The notes: a model not told the origin generated them from the letters alone. A stretch of DNA of 64,000 nt from Sphingomonas pseudosanguinis (GCF_014196255.1 NZ_JACIDH010000003.1:148486-212485); one strand, 5' to 3'. Numbered from the stretch's first letter, positions 35,453 through 45,545 are shown. Numbers and translations: made by a program.

Positions 35453-35574
35453 GGTGAACTATTGCTCCTTTGCACGGCCATATGCCGGTTGATGGAAATA
35501 TCGCTCTCTCGGGGACGCATTTCAAGCCAAAGCGGTTCCCGATCATAGCGTCATTACGATAGAAACACTTTGTT

Positions 35575-36135
35575 ATGCTCCGCCTGTTCATCGCACTCCG
35601 CCCGCCGCCCGCCATTCGCGACCTGCTCGCCGATGCGATGGATGGTGTTCCATCGGCTCGCTGGCAGGATGACGACCAGCTGCATCTGACCCTGCGCTTC
35701 ATCGGCGAGGTCGATCGCCCGGTGGCCGAAGACATCGCCGCCGCGCTGGGACAGGTCCATGCGCCCGCGCCGACCGTGCGGATCGCGGGCGTCGGCACCT
35801 TCGATCGCCGGGGGCGGGTCGACACGCTCTGGGCCGGGGTCGCGCCGCACGATGCGCTCGCGCATCTGCACCGCAAGGTCGACCAGGCCTGTGGGCGCGC
35901 GGGTCTGTCACCCGAGCCGCGTGCCTATCTGCCACATATCACCTTGGCCCGCCTGCCCGGCTCGGCCGGCCGCGCGCCCGAGATCGCGGGGTGGCGCGCG
36001 GTCCATGCCGGGCTGTCGAGCGCGCCCTTCGCGATGGAGCACCTCGTCCTCTACCAAAGCCATCTGGGTCATGGCGGCGCATCCTATGAACCCGTGATGC
36101 GTTGGCCGCTGGACACCGGCGCGCCCGATGCCTGA
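35575..36135 (+). CDS. thpR: RNA 2',3'-cyclic phosphodiesterase
   Basis: A 186-residue 2H phosphoesterase. The two HxTx motifs are HLTLRFIGEV near residue 43 and HITLARLPG near 122, and it starts MLRLFIALRPPPA like other ThpR/LigT proteins. It hydrolyses 2',3'-cyclic RNA ends to 2'-phosphate. Divergent from the BI-1 gene across about 120 bp. Confidence 0.93.
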   Translation: MLRLFIALRPPPAIRDLLADAMDGVPSARWQDDDQLHLTLRFIGEVDRPVAEDIAAALGQVHAPAPTVRIAGVGTFDRRGRVDTLWAGVAPHDALAHLHRKVDQACGRAGLSPEPRAYLPHITLARLPGSAGRAPEIAGWRAVHAGLSSAPFAMEHLVLYQSHLGHGGASYEPVMRWPLDTGAPDA

Positions 36136-36184
36136 ACCTTGGCGTGCCGGCTATGAAAAGACGTTCGAACAGGGAGCTTCCGAC

Positions 36185-36724
36185 ATGATGAAATATGCCA
36201 CGCTGCTGACCATCGGCACCCTCGCGCTGGGCCTCGCCGCCTGCGACCAGACCAAGATGGAAACCGGTGCCCCCGTCCCCGGCGCGCCGAGCGCGACCGC
36301 GATGCTGCGTACCGGCACCGGCGGCGAGGCCGGCCGCGCGACGGCGACCGAGGTGGCGGGCGGCCTGCGCGTCACGCTCGACGCGATGAACGTGCCGGCG
36401 GGGCTGCACGGCGTCCATGTCCACACCGTCGGCCGTTGCGACGCGCCCGATTTCACCACCGCCGGCGGCCATTGGAACCCCGCGCAGCGCCAGCATGGCA
36501 GCATGAACCCGCAGGGCCCGCATGAGGGCGATATGCCCAACATGAGGGTCGGCAATGACGGGCGCGGTACGCTGGGCGTCGTGCTGCCCGGCGCGACGAT
36601 GGCCGGGCTGCTCGATGCGGACGGCTCGGCGATCATCATCCATGCCGCCGCCGACGATCTGAAAACCGACCCCAGCGGCAATAGCGGCGCGCGTCTGGCC
36701 TGCGGCGTGTTCCAGGCCAACTAA
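36185..36724 (+). CDS. sodC: Cu/Zn superoxide dismutase, lipoprotein
   Basis: A 179-residue periplasmic Cu/Zn-SOD with a lipobox (LALGLAACDQ, Cys near residue 19). Metal ligands appear in LHGVHVHTVGRCDAP, GGHWNPAQRQHGSM and HEGDMPN; the C-terminus has the disulphide Cys in ARLACGVFQAN. It converts superoxide to hydrogen peroxide and oxygen. ATG 36185 or 36188 both give a good signal peptide. About 50 bp after thpR. Confidence 0.92.
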   Translation: MMKYATLLTIGTLALGLAACDQTKMETGAPVPGAPSATAMLRTGTGGEAGRATATEVAGGLRVTLDAMNVPAGLHGVHVHTVGRCDAPDFTTAGGHWNPAQRQHGSMNPQGPHEGDMPNMRVGNDGRGTLGVVLPGATMAGLLDADGSAIIIHAAADDLKTDPSGNSGARLACGVFQAN

Positions 36725-36740
36725 GCCCCACTCCGATCGG

Positions 36741-36776
36741 CCCCGTCGCATGACTTCCGAGCGGCGGGGCTTTTCC
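36741..36776 (+). terminator. Terminator after sodC
   Basis: CCCCGTCGC pairs with GCGGCGGGG around an eleven-base loop, followed by CTTTTCC. It lies between sodC and the next gene. Confidence 0.7.
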
Positions 36777-36791
36777 TGTCAGGATGTCCGC

Positions 36792-37454
36792 ATGACCAGC
36801 GCCCTGCCCACCCGTCGCTTCGGCGGGTTCCTGTTCGACATGGACGGCACGATCCTCAGTTCGATCGCCTCGGCCGAGCGCGCCTGGACGGATTGGGCGA
36901 CGCGGCAGGGGCTGGATGTCGACGCGTTCCTGCCGACCATCCACGGCGTCCAGTCGGTCGAGACGATCCGCCGGCTGAACCTGCCCGGCATCGATCCGGT
37001 GGCGGAGGCGCATGCGCTGACCGAGGCGGAGATGCTGGACGTCGACGATGTCGTGCCGATCGGTGGTGCGGCGGAATTCCTCGCCGCGCTGCCGGCGGAT
37101 CGCTGGGCGATCGTGACCTCCGCGCCACGGCGGCTGGCGGAGGTGCGGCTGAAGGCGGCGGGCCTGCCGCTACCGGGCGTGTTCGTGACGGCGGAAGATG
37201 CCGAGCGGAGCAAGCCCGCGCCCGACGGCTTCCTGCTGGGGGCGAAACGGCTGGGCATCGCGCCGGAGGATTGCCTGGCGTTCGAGGACGCACCCGCCGG
37301 GATCGCGGCGGCCGAGGCGGCGGGCATGACGGTGGTGGTGATCACCGAGACGCATGGTCACGCGATGGATACGGCCCATGCGACCGTGACGGATTATCGC
37401 GATCTGGCGGTGGAGTGGGACGGTGCCAGTCTGAAATTGGACCACCGGATTTAA
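36792..37454 (+). CDS. HAD-IA family sugar phosphatase-like hydrolase
   Basis: A 220-residue HAD hydrolase. Motif I is FLFDMDGTILSS (nucleophile Asp), motif II VTSAPRRLAE, motif III SKPAPDGFLLGAKRL and motif IV FEDAPAGIAAAEAAGM. It resembles GPP/2-deoxyglucose-6-phosphatase-like enzymes. ATG 36792 gives the usual N-terminus. It stands alone after a terminator; the substrate is unknown. Confidence 0.9.
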   Translation: MTSALPTRRFGGFLFDMDGTILSSIASAERAWTDWATRQGLDVDAFLPTIHGVQSVETIRRLNLPGIDPVAEAHALTEAEMLDVDDVVPIGGAAEFLAALPADRWAIVTSAPRRLAEVRLKAAGLPLPGVFVTAEDAERSKPAPDGFLLGAKRLGIAPEDCLAFEDAPAGIAAAEAAGMTVVVITETHGHAMDTAHATVTDYRDLAVEWDGASLKLDHRI

Positions 37455-37481
37455 ATCGCCATCCTCACCCTTCCCACCCAA

Positions 37482-37655
37482 CTTCCGTGGGCGGGCCCCT
37501 TCCCTCTCCCATCGGGAAAGGGAGGGAGGCGCGAAGCGCCGGAAGGGTGAGGGCATCCCGCCCCACCGTTCAGCCTGAGCGAAGTCGAAGGCCAAGGGAC
37601 GCGGGATGGCTCAGGGCGTGCACTTCGACTTCGCTCAGTGCGAACGGAGGGAGAG
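37482..37655. repeat. Repeat cluster with family C arms
   Basis: The left part has GGAAAGGGAGGGAGGCGCG and a GCGCGAAGCGC hairpin; the right part has both arms of family C, GTTCAGCCTGAGCGAAGTCG (37570) and the inverted GCACTTCGACTTCGCTCAGT (37620). It fills the convergent gap between the HAD gene and sufA. Confidence 0.75.
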
Positions 37656-37687
37656 CGTGGAGCGATGGACCATCTGGCCGCCTCCCC

Positions 37688-38041
37688 TCAAACCGTAAAG
37701 CTCTCCCCGCACCCGCACGCACCCTTGGCGTTGGGGTTCTGAAACACGAACCCAGCGGTGAAGTCGTCCTCGACCCAATCCATAGTCGATCCGATCAGAT
37801 ACAGGATCGACCCGCCATCGACGAACAGCGTGCCGCCCGGCGTATCGATCTTCTCATCGAACGCCTTGGCCTCGGTGACGTAATCGACCGAATAGGCCAG
37901 CCCCGAACAGCCCCGGCGCGGCGTCGACAGCTTGACCCCGATCGCCCCTTCCGGCGCGCGCGCCATCAGGTCGGCGATCCGTGCCTCGGCCGAGGGCGTC
38001 AGGTTCAGTGCGGCGGGGCGCGGACGGAGCGTGGTCGCCAT
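37688..38041 (-). CDS. sufA: Fe-S assembly scaffold/carrier, A-type
   Basis: A 117-residue HesB/IscA-type carrier. The three conserved cysteines are in RRGCSGLAYSV and ACGCGESF near the C-terminus. It passes Fe-S clusters from the SufBCD scaffold to targets. Last gene of the operon, two bases after sufT. The frame continues upstream, but MATTLRPRPAALNL is the normal start. Confidence 0.93.
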   Translation of the reverse strand: MATTLRPRPAALNLTPSAEARIADLMARAPEGAIGVKLSTPRRGCSGLAYSVDYVTEAKAFDEKIDTPGGTLFVDGGSILYLIGSTMDWVEDDFTAGFVFQNPNAKGACGCGESFTV

Positions 38042-38043
38042 GG

Positions 38044-38502
38044 TCAGAGCATCCCCAGTTCGAGCTTGGCGTCGTCCGACATCTTCTGCGGGTCCCATGG
38101 CGGGTCCCAGACGAGATTGACGTCGGCGGTCGCGATCCCCGGCACCGCCGAGACGCGCAGTTCCACCTCGCCGGGCATGGACTCGGCGACCGGGCAATGC
38201 GGGGTGGTCAGCGTCATCGTGACGACCGCATGGCCGCCCTCGGTCACTTCGACGCCGTAGATCAGCCCCAGGTCATAGATGTTGACCGGAATCTCGGGAT
38301 CGAAAATATCCTTCAGCGCGTCGATGATGCCATCGTACAGCGCGCCGCCCGGCTGGGTCGGATCGTCGGCGGTCGGCTTTTGCGACAGGAAGCCCGACAG
38401 ATAATCGCGCTGCCGCTCCGCCGGGGCTTCGACCACGTCCTGCACGCGCGCCTTGGGCGGCTGCGCCACGCTCTCGACCTCTTCGATCTTGTAATCGCTC
38501 AT
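38044..38502 (-). CDS. sufT: SUF system maturation protein, DUF59 family
   Basis: A 152-residue protein with a MIP18/PaaD-like domain: DIFDPEIPVNIYDLGLIYG, VTMTLTTPHCPVAESMPGEV with the key Cys, and VNLVWDPPWDP. It helps deliver Fe-S clusters. The ATG overlaps the sufS stop by four bases. About 45 extra N-terminal residues precede the domain, which is usual in alphaproteobacteria. Confidence 0.93.
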   Translation of the reverse strand: MSDYKIEEVESVAQPPKARVQDVVEAPAERQRDYLSGFLSQKPTADDPTQPGGALYDGIIDALKDIFDPEIPVNIYDLGLIYGVEVTEGGHAVVTMTLTTPHCPVAESMPGEVELRVSAVPGIATADVNLVWDPPWDPQKMSDDAKLELGML

Positions 38503-39704
38503 CCGAAAATCCTCGTGACCCGCCGGACGCCATCCACCAGCGCAACGACGTCATCGGGTCCGTTATACACGCCGAAACTCGCCCGCGCGGTGGCGGGCAG
38601 GCCGAGCGCGTCCATCAGCGGCTGCGCGCAGTGATGGCCCGCGCGGATCGCCACCCGGCTCTCGTCCAATATGGTGCCGATATCGTGGGGATGAACCCCC
38701 TCGACCGCGAAACTGACGATTCCCGCCGAGTCCTCAGGCCCCAGCAGCCGCACCGAATTGATCGCCGACAGCCCCTCGCGCGCCTGCGCGACCAAGGCCG
38801 CTTCATGCGCATGGATCGCGTCCAGCCCGATGCTCGTCACATAGTCGATCGCGGCATGAAGCCCCAGCGCCCCGACGATATGCGGCGTCCCCGCCTCGAA
38901 CCGACCCGGCGGCGGCGCATAGGTCGTCTTCTCGAAGCTCACCCGGTCGATCATCGACCCGCCACCCTGATAGGGCGGCATCGCCTCGAGCAGTTCCGGC
39001 CGCGCCCACAGCACGCCGATACCGGTCGGGCCATAGAGCTTGTGGCCTGAAAAGACGTAGAAGTCGCAGTCGAGCACGTTCACATCGACCGCGATGCGCG
39101 GCACCGCCTGGCACCCGTCGAGCAGGATCTTCGCGCCCACGCCATGCGCCAGATCGGCCGCGCGCCGTGCGTCGAGCACCGAGCCCAGCACGTTCGACAC
39201 ATGGCCCAGCGACACCAGCTTATGCGCGGGCGTCAGCATGCGCGCCATCGCGTCCAGGTCGATGCGATGATCGGCCGTCAGCGGCAGCACGTCGATCGCG
39301 ACGCCCAGCTTTTCCGCTACCATCTGCCACGGCACGATGTTGGAGTGATGCTCCAGCATCGACAGCAGGACGCGGTCGCCCGCCTTGAGGTTGGTTGCGA
39401 CCCAGCACTGGGCGACGAGGTTGATCCCCTCGGTCGCACCGCGCGTGAATACGATCTCGTTCGCCGACCCAGCGCCAATGAACCGCGCCGTCGCCTTGCG
39501 CGCCTTTTCATAGGCGACCGTCATGTCGGCCGAGCGCTGATAGACGCCGCGATGCACGGTGGCATAGCTGGTGTCATAGGCCCGCGTGATCGCGTCGATG
39601 ACAACTTGCGGCTTCTGCGCGGTCGCGGCGGTGTCGAGATAGGCCCAGCCGTCCGGGATCGCGGGGAAGTCCGCCACCCGGTCGAGAGGAGATACGGTCG
39701 CCAT
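38499..39704 (-). CDS. sufS: Cysteine desulfurase
   Basis: A 401-residue PLP enzyme that takes sulfur from cysteine. PLP Lys lies in YVFSGHKLYGPTG and the active-site Cys in RAGHHCAQPLMD near residue 362. Other marks are YLDTAATAQKP and HHSNIVPWQ. It starts at ATG 39704; the open frame beyond enters a repeat. No SufE gene is in the cluster. Confidence 0.95.
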   Translation of the reverse strand: MATVSPLDRVADFPAIPDGWAYLDTAATAQKPQVVIDAITRAYDTSYATVHRGVYQRSADMTVAYEKARKATARFIGAGSANEIVFTRGATEGINLVAQCWVATNLKAGDRVLLSMLEHHSNIVPWQMVAEKLGVAIDVLPLTADHRIDLDAMARMLTPAHKLVSLGHVSNVLGSVLDARRAADLAHGVGAKILLDGCQAVPRIAVDVNVLDCDFYVFSGHKLYGPTGIGVLWARPELLEAMPPYQGGGSMIDRVSFEKTTYAPPPGRFEAGTPHIVGALGLHAAIDYVTSIGLDAIHAHEAALVAQAREGLSAINSVRLLGPEDSAGIVSFAVEGVHPHDIGTILDESRVAIRAGHHCAQPLMDALGLPATARASFGVYNGPDDVVALVDGVRRVTRIFG

Positions 39705-39711
39705 CACCCGA

Positions 39712-39835
39712 TCCTCCCCATCTTCGATGGGGAGGGGGACCGCCGCGAAGCGGTGGTGGAGGGGCAAGCCCCTCCGGCCCCTCCACCACTCGCTTCGCGA
39801 GCGGTCCCCCTCCCCGCGCGAAGCGCAGGGAGGAT
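39712..39835. repeat. Family B repeat between sufD and sufS
   Basis: Paired hairpins CCTCCCCATCTTCGATGGGG and CCGCCGCGAAGCGG, then GGGGCAAGCCCCTCC and the reverse arms. A near copy is at 40934-41052. It is internal to the suf operon. Confidence 0.85.
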
Positions 39836-39849
39836 TTGGGTGATCGCCG

Positions 39850-40929
39850 TCAAAGCGCCGCCCCCAGCCAGGCGTCGGCATCCGCCGCAAAGGCTTCGCG
39901 CACCACCTCGTTGCCGATCCGGTCGATCGCATCCGCCACGAAGGCGCGGGTCAGCAACGCCTGCGCACGGGGCTTCGGGATGCCACGGCTCTGCATGTAG
40001 AACAGTGCCTTGGCATCGAGTTCACCCACGGTCGCGCCATGCGCGCACTTCACGTCGTCGGCGAAGATTTCGAGTTCGGGCTTCAGGTTTACCGTCGCCG
40101 TCCGCTGGAGCAGCAAGCCGCGAAGCGATTGTTCGCCATCGGTCTTCTGCGCATGACGCGCCACTTCGACCCGCGCGGCGAGGCTCGTCTGGCTGCGATC
40201 GGCGGCGACCGCGCGCCACAGCTGATGGCTCTGGCCGTTCAGTGCGGCGTGACGCAGACTGACAGCGCACTCCTGCTTCAACTCGCCCTTGGTCAGCAGC
40301 GCGCCGCCGAACTCGGCATAGGCGCCGTCGCCGGTCTGTGTGATGCCGCCATCGATCCGCGCGCCCATCGTACCCGCCGCCAGGAAGGTCGCGGTCAGGC
40401 TCGCCCCCTCGCCCAGTTCGGCTTCCTCGCGCAGCGACACGAAGCCGTCATCCTGCACCAGCCGCACCGCGCGCATCAGCCGCGCCGACGCCGCCAGCTT
40501 CAGCCGCGTCAGCCGATTAGTCCAGCCGCGCCCGACATAAGTCTCATAGACCTGCGCCGCCGCATCCTCGGCGAGCACGATCTCAGCAGGCAGGTGATTG
40601 GCCGCACCGCTGGCGACATGGACGATCTGCACCGGATCGGCGACCGCATCGCGCTCCAGCCGTAGCGACCAGCCACGCCCCAGCGCCTGCCTACCCAGCG
40701 GATGGTCGCTGGCATCGATCTGGGTCAGCTGGACCGGGCCGAGATTGCTCGCGCTTTCATCCAGCACGCCGTCGACGAACAGCAACCGCGCGCCCGGCAG
40801 ATCGAGGAAGCGATCCACCCCCGCGACCGGCACCGCCCGCTCGCTCTCCGCCGCCCTGCGAAGCGCGTCGATATCGGCCCAGCGCCAAGCTTCCTCACGG
40901 GTCGAGGGGAGTTCCAACACCTCCACCAT
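39850..40929 (-). CDS. sufD: Fe-S assembly protein SufD
   Basis: A 359-residue SufB/D family scaffold partner. Strand-rich core with LVQDDGFVSLREEAELGEG and the signature KCAHGATVGELDAKALFYMQ near the C-terminus, containing the conserved His. Forms SufBC2D with SufB and SufC. ATG 40929 gives MVEVLELPSTREEAWRW; upstream frame is repeat DNA. Flanked by family B repeats on both sides. Confidence 0.93.
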   Translation of the reverse strand: MVEVLELPSTREEAWRWADIDALRRAAESERAVPVAGVDRFLDLPGARLLFVDGVLDESASNLGPVQLTQIDASDHPLGRQALGRGWSLRLERDAVADPVQIVHVASGAANHLPAEIVLAEDAAAQVYETYVGRGWTNRLTRLKLAASARLMRAVRLVQDDGFVSLREEAELGEGASLTATFLAAGTMGARIDGGITQTGDGAYAEFGGALLTKGELKQECAVSLRHAALNGQSHQLWRAVAADRSQTSLAARVEVARHAQKTDGEQSLRGLLLQRTATVNLKPELEIFADDVKCAHGATVGELDAKALFYMQSRGIPKPRAQALLTRAFVADAIDRIGNEVVREAFAADADAWLGAAL

Positions 40930-40933
40930 CAAT

Positions 40934-41052
40934 TCCTCCCCAAGCTCTGCTTGGGGAGGGGGACCAGCCGCAGGCTGGTGGAGGGGCAAGCCCCTCGCCC
41001 CTCCACCACCGCTTCGCCGCGGTCCCCCTCCCCATCGAAGATGGGGAGGATT
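40934..41052. repeat. Family B repeat between sufC and sufD
   Basis: CCTCCCCAAGCTCTGCTTGG, GGGACCAGCCGCAGGCTGGT, GGGGCAAGCCCCTCG and the outer right arm CCCCATCGAAGATGGGGAGG. Together with 39712-39835 it brackets sufD. Confidence 0.85.
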
Positions 41053-41065
41053 TGGAAGGCCGCGC

Positions 41066-41808
<743 letters not shown>

Positions 41809-41812
<4 letters not shown>

Positions 41813-42132
41813 CGATCCAACTTCACCACGGTGCCATAGGCCCAAATTTCGATCACTTGCGTCGCCACCAATCCCTTTGAGACAGCGGAACGCTCACTAA
41901 AGTGGCAATTGATGACGGCATCCCCGGCAAGGTCTAGACACTGCTGCCGCAGCTTATTCTTAACCTTTCGAAAAATACCGTCGAGATCGTGTCCACCAAA
42001 ACCGGCATCTTGGCTTGCAATAGCGGTCACACTATCGATCGGCGAAAAAGGCACCGAAAGCCCAGATGTAATCACCACAACGTGAGTATTTTCGTCTTCT
42101 ACCTCAGGGGAGGCTTTCTTGCCCCAAGCCAT
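41809..42132 (-). CDS. YbjQ-like small protein inserted in the suf operon
   Basis: A 107-residue protein starting [20 protein letters not shown]. The strand-helix-strand layout ITSGLSVPFSPIDSVTAI, LDLAGDAVINCHFSE and VIEIWAYGTVVKL resembles the YbjQ/DUF74 pentameric family, some of which bind metals; the match is by eye and weak. The gene is visibly AT-richer than sufB and sufC, yet both ends overlap their start/stop codons (TGATG and ATGATG). It looks like a transferred gene that became translationally coupled. A metal or redox role near Fe-S assembly is only a guess. Confidence 0.7.
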
Positions 42133-43595
42133 CACCCGACCGAACCCTCCAGCGAAATCCCCAGCAGCTTCTGCGCTTCGACTGCAAACTCCATCGGGAG
42201 TTGCTGCAGCACTTCACGCGCGAAGCCGTTGACGATCAGCGCGACCGCCGCTTCCTGATCCAACCCACGGCTCATCGCGTAGAAGAGCTGATCCTCGCTG
42301 ATCTTGCTGGTCGTCGCCTCATGCTCGATCTGCGCGCTGGGGTTCTTCACCTCGATATAGGGCACGGTATGCGCGCCGCACTGGTCGCCCAGCAGCAGGC
42401 TGTCGCACTGGGTGAAGTTGCGGACATTCTCGGCGGTCGCCGCCACGCGGACGAGCCCGCGATAGGTGTTGTCCGAGCGTCCGGCCGAAATCCCCTTCGA
42501 CACGATGGTGGACCGCGTGTTCTTGCCCAGATGGATCATCTTGGTGCCGGTATCGGCCTGCTGGCGGTTGTTCGTGACCGCGACCGAGTAGAACTCGCCG
42601 ACCGATCCGTCGCCCGCCAGCACGCAGGACGGGTATTTCCACGTCACCGCCGAGCCGGTTTCGACCTGCGTCCACGATACCTTGCTGTTCTTGCCCTGGC
42701 ACAGCGCGCGCTTGGTGACGAAGTTGTAGATGCCGCCAACGCCATTCTCGTCGCCCGGATACCAGTTCTGGACGGTCGAGTACTTAATCTCGGCATCGTC
42801 CAGCGCGACCAGCTCGACGACCGCCGCGTGCAGTTGGTTCTCGTCGCGCATCGGCGCGGTACAGCCCTCGAGATAGGAGACATAGGCCCCCTTGTCCGCG
42901 ACGATCAGCGTACGCTCGAACTGGCCGGTATTCTCCGCATTGATGCGGAAATAGGTCGACAGCTCCATCGGGCAGCGGACGCCCTCAGGGATATAGACGA
43001 AGGTGCCGTCCGAAAAGACCGCCGAGTTGAGCGTCGCGAAGTAATTGTCGCGCTGCGGCACGACCTTGCCCAGCCATTTGCGGACCAGATCGGGATATTC
43101 CTTGATCGCCTCGGAGATCGAGCGGAAGATCACGCCCGCCGCTTCCAGCTCCTTGCGGAAGGTGGTCGCGACCGACACCGAGTCGAACACTGCGTCGACC
43201 GCGACCTTGCGCGCGCCCTCGACGCCCGCCAGCACTTCCTGCTCGGCGATCGGAATGCCCAGCTTTTCGTAGGTACGGCGAATTTCGGGGTCGAGCTCGT
43301 CCAGCGACGCGATCGTCTTCTTCTGCTTGGGCTCCGCGTAATAATACGCGTCCTGATAGTCGATCGGCGGGATGTTCAGCTTGGCCCAGTCCGGCGTCTC
43401 CAGCGTCTGCCACAGGCGAAACGCCTTCAGCCGCCAGTCGAGCATCCATTCCGGCTCGCCCTTCTTGGCCGAGATATAGCGAACCGTATCCTCGCTCAGC
43501 CCCTTGGGCGCGAAGTCCTGCTCGATCTCGGTGGCGAAGCCCCACTCATATTTCTTGTTGGCGGCGGCGAGCGCCTCTGCATTCTTCGTGGCCAT
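42132..43595 (-). CDS. sufB: Fe-S cluster assembly scaffold SufB
   Basis: A 487-residue scaffold. It contains YWRxxx-like lead [19 protein letters not shown], the core [20 protein letters not shown], the motif [20 protein letters not shown] with conserved Cys, and [17 protein letters not shown]. It builds Fe-S clusters with SufC and SufD. The ATG overlaps the sufR stop by one base. Confidence 0.97.
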   Translation of the reverse strand: MATKNAEALAAANKKYEWGFATEIEQDFAPKGLSEDTVRYISAKKGEPEWMLDWRLKAFRLWQTLETPDWAKLNIPPIDYQDAYYYAEPKQKKTIASLDELDPEIRRTYEKLGIPIAEQEVLAGVEGARKVAVDAVFDSVSVATTFRKELEAAGVIFRSISEAIKEYPDLVRKWLGKVVPQRDNYFATLNSAVFSDGTFVYIPEGVRCPMELSTYFRINAENTGQFERTLIVADKGAYVSYLEGCTAPMRDENQLHAAVVELVALDDAEIKYSTVQNWYPGDENGVGGIYNFVTKRALCQGKNSKVSWTQVETGSAVTWKYPSCVLAGDGSVGEFYSVAVTNNRQQADTGTKMIHLGKNTRSTIVSKGISAGRSDNTYRGLVRVAATAENVRNFTQCDSLLLGDQCGAHTVPYIEVKNPSAQIEHEATTSKISEDQLFYAMSRGLDQEAAVALIVNGFAREVLQQLPMEFAVEAQKLLGISLEGSVG

Positions 43596-44050
43596 CAGGC
43601 GAATACCCCCGGACGTGGCGACACGTCCATCACTTGCGATTCAACAGGATCGGCGGCGAGCGTCGCGAGCGTCACCCCGGAAAAGGCGGCGCGTACCGCC
43701 TGATTGACGACATGCCAATGCGGACGCACACGACATTGCATTTCCAGGCCGCAGTCATGCGCGGCGCCATCGACACAGGCGGTCAGCGCGATCGGGCCGT
43801 CCACCGCCTCGACGATATCGGCCAGGCTGATCGTGTCGGCGTCGCGGGCGAGGCGGATGCCACCGCCGGTGCCGCGCGTGCTCTCGATCAGGCCAGCACT
43901 CGCCAACCGGCTGACCAGCTTCTGCGCGGTGGGCAGCGGTACGCCCGTCTGCCCGGCCAGCAGGGTCGCATTGCTCCGCCCGCCCGCACCTTCGCGCGCG
44001 GCGGCGGTCATCATCACGACCGCATAATCGGCTAGGCTGGAAAGGCGCAT
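43595..44050 (-). CDS. sufR: Rrf2 family Fe-S sensing regulator
   Basis: A 151-residue Rrf2 protein, winged HTH with [20 protein letters not shown], wing [19 protein letters not shown] and three cysteines at 92, 100 and 106 ([16 protein letters not shown]) as expected for a [2Fe-2S] cluster. First gene of the suf operon, so it probably represses it when clusters are sufficient. A 10-bp inverted repeat at 44056-44082 covers its Shine-Dalgarno (GGAG) and upstream DNA. Confidence 0.9.
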   Translation of the reverse strand: MRLSSLADYAVVMMTAAAREGAGGRSNATLLAGQTGVPLPTAQKLVSRLASAGLIESTRGTGGGIRLARDADTISLADIVEAVDGPIALTACVDGAAHDCGLEMQCRVRPHWHVVNQAVRAAFSGVTLATLAADPVESQVMDVSPRPGVFA

Positions 44051-44055
44051 GGTCT

Positions 44056-44082
44056 CCAATCGGACGGATTTGGTCCGATTGG
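44056..44082. promoter_or_regulatory. Operator candidate upstream of sufR
   Basis: CCAATCGGAC and GTCCGATTGG form a perfect 10-bp inverted repeat with a seven-base spacer, starting six bases before the sufR ATG. It overlaps the ribosome site, so repressor binding could block initiation. Confidence 0.75.
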
Positions 44083-44169
44083 CAAATGGGCGTGAGGGGG
44101 CGGTTCGTCAACCGGGTTTCGGTGTGGGAATTTCGATGGGTGTGAGTGAGGGGTTCCTCACTCTCTTCT

Positions 44170-44280
44170 TAAGCCCCTCCCGTAAACGGGAGGGGTTTGG
44201 GGAGGGCAAGGCCACAGGCGATGGTCTCGGTGAGACTCCTTGCCCTCCCCCATCCCCTCCCGCCTGCGGGAGGGGCGTGA
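44170..44280. repeat. Family E repeat
   Basis: Hairpins CCCCTCCCGTAAACGGGAGG and CCCCTCCCGCCTGCGGGAGG frame an inverted GGGAGGGCAAGG / CCTTGCCCTCCC pair. A related copy is inside the gspE start region (54342-54420). It separates the suf operon from the dehydrogenase gene. Confidence 0.85.
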
Positions 44281-44287
44281 GACTCAC

Positions 44288-45334
44288 TTAGCGCCCGATC
44301 AAGCCTTGCGCGATCTCGTCCGCGACATCCGACGCCGGGCGGCCCGTCTCGGCCGAGCGCTGCCACACCTGTTCCAGCCGCTCGGGGATCTTGGCGATGC
44401 GCGCCATCACCTCGGCCTCGTCGCCCTGGCCCAGATATTCCAGACCGACATTGATGATACCGCCCGCGTTGATGACGTAATCGGGGGCATAGAGGATGCC
44501 CGCCTCCGCCACGCGCGCGCCGTCCTCGCGAGTCGCGAGCTGGTTGTTGGCGCCGCCCGCAACGACCTTGGCCTTCAGCCGCTGGATCGAATCGGCGTTC
44601 AGCACCGCGCCCAGCGCGTTGGGGCTGACCAGATCGACATCGGCGAATAGGATCTCGTCGGCCGAAGCGACGCTGGCGCCCAGTTCCGCCGCCATCTGTT
44701 CGGCACGGGCCTGGTTCACGTCGGCGATGGTCAGGACCGCGCCGTCCTTGGCCAACAACTTGGCGAGACCGCCGCCGACCGAGCCGACGCCCTGGATCGC
44801 CACGCGCACGCCCTTCATGTCGGACGCGCCCAGACCGCGGCTAGCGGCGGCCTTCACGCCCAGATAGACGCCGTGCGCGGTGTACGGGCCGGGGTCGCCG
44901 CCCGCCGCACCGCTCGCCACCGGCAGGCCGGAGACATAGCGGGTCTGCGTCGCGATGATCTTCATCCGCTCCTCGGACATGCCGACGTCTTCGGCCGTCA
45001 CGTAGCGCCCGCCCAGCGACTCGACCGCGCGGCCGAAGGCTTCGAGCTGTGCGGTGGTGATGACGTCGCCGGGCTTCGCCGCCAGGACCACGCCCTTGCC
45101 GCCGCCCAGCGCCAGCCCCGCCATCGCGTTCTTGTAGCTCATGCCGCGCGACAGGCGCAGCGCGTCGGTGATCGCCAGCGCGGGCGTGCCATAGTTCCAG
45201 AAGCGCGCCCCGCCCGCCGCCGGGCCGAGATGCGTCGAGTGCACGGCGATGACCGCCTGCAGACCCGATGCGGGATCGGTGAACAGATGCACGCCTTCAT
45301 GCGCGTCGAAATCGGGAAAGCCCCAGTTCGTCAT
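44288..45334 (-). CDS. Leu/Val-type amino acid dehydrogenase
   Basis: A 348-residue Glu/Leu/Phe/Val dehydrogenase. The catalytic Lys lies in MAGLALGGGKGVVLAAKPGD, the NAD motif is VAIQGVGSVGGGLAKLLAKD, and NAGGIINVGLEYLG is typical. It oxidatively deaminates branched-chain amino acids. The frame stays open through the tRNA-His gene, but ATG 45334 (MTNWGFPDFDAHEG) is the family start. Confidence 0.92.
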   Translation of the reverse strand: MTNWGFPDFDAHEGVHLFTDPASGLQAVIAVHSTHLGPAAGGARFWNYGTPALAITDALRLSRGMSYKNAMAGLALGGGKGVVLAAKPGDVITTAQLEAFGRAVESLGGRYVTAEDVGMSEERMKIIATQTRYVSGLPVASGAAGGDPGPYTAHGVYLGVKAAASRGLGASDMKGVRVAIQGVGSVGGGLAKLLAKDGAVLTIADVNQARAEQMAAELGASVASADEILFADVDLVSPNALGAVLNADSIQRLKAKVVAGGANNQLATREDGARVAEAGILYAPDYVINAGGIINVGLEYLGQGDEAEVMARIAKIPERLEQVWQRSAETGRPASDVADEIAQGLIGR

Positions 45335-45467
45335 GCTCGTCCTTCGGTCCGACAAATGCGGAACCGGACCGAGTCTTCCGACCCGGCCACCCAGATCGGT
45401 GAGGATGTTGGGGGGACACGGCTCTGAAGGGGGCCGGTGCCGTGGCCAGCGCACTGGCCTGAAAGAA

Positions 45468-45545
45468 TGGGGCGACCGACGGGACTTGAACCCGCAACTT
45501 CCGGCATCACAAGCCGGCGCTCTAACCAATTGAACTACGGTCGCC
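45468..45545 (-). tRNA. tRNA-His (anticodon GTG)
   Basis: Minus-strand cloverleaf: an extra 5' G opposite discriminator C, as required for tRNA-His, acceptor GCGACCG/CGGTCGC, anticodon stem CCGGC/GCCGG around TTGTGAT, T-arm GCGGGTTCAAGTCCCGT, encoded CCA. Confidence 0.96.

Noticed and set aside
45335..45529. Extension of the amino acid dehydrogenase through tRNA-His
   Set aside because: The frame is open across the tRNA by chance; the family start is at 45334.
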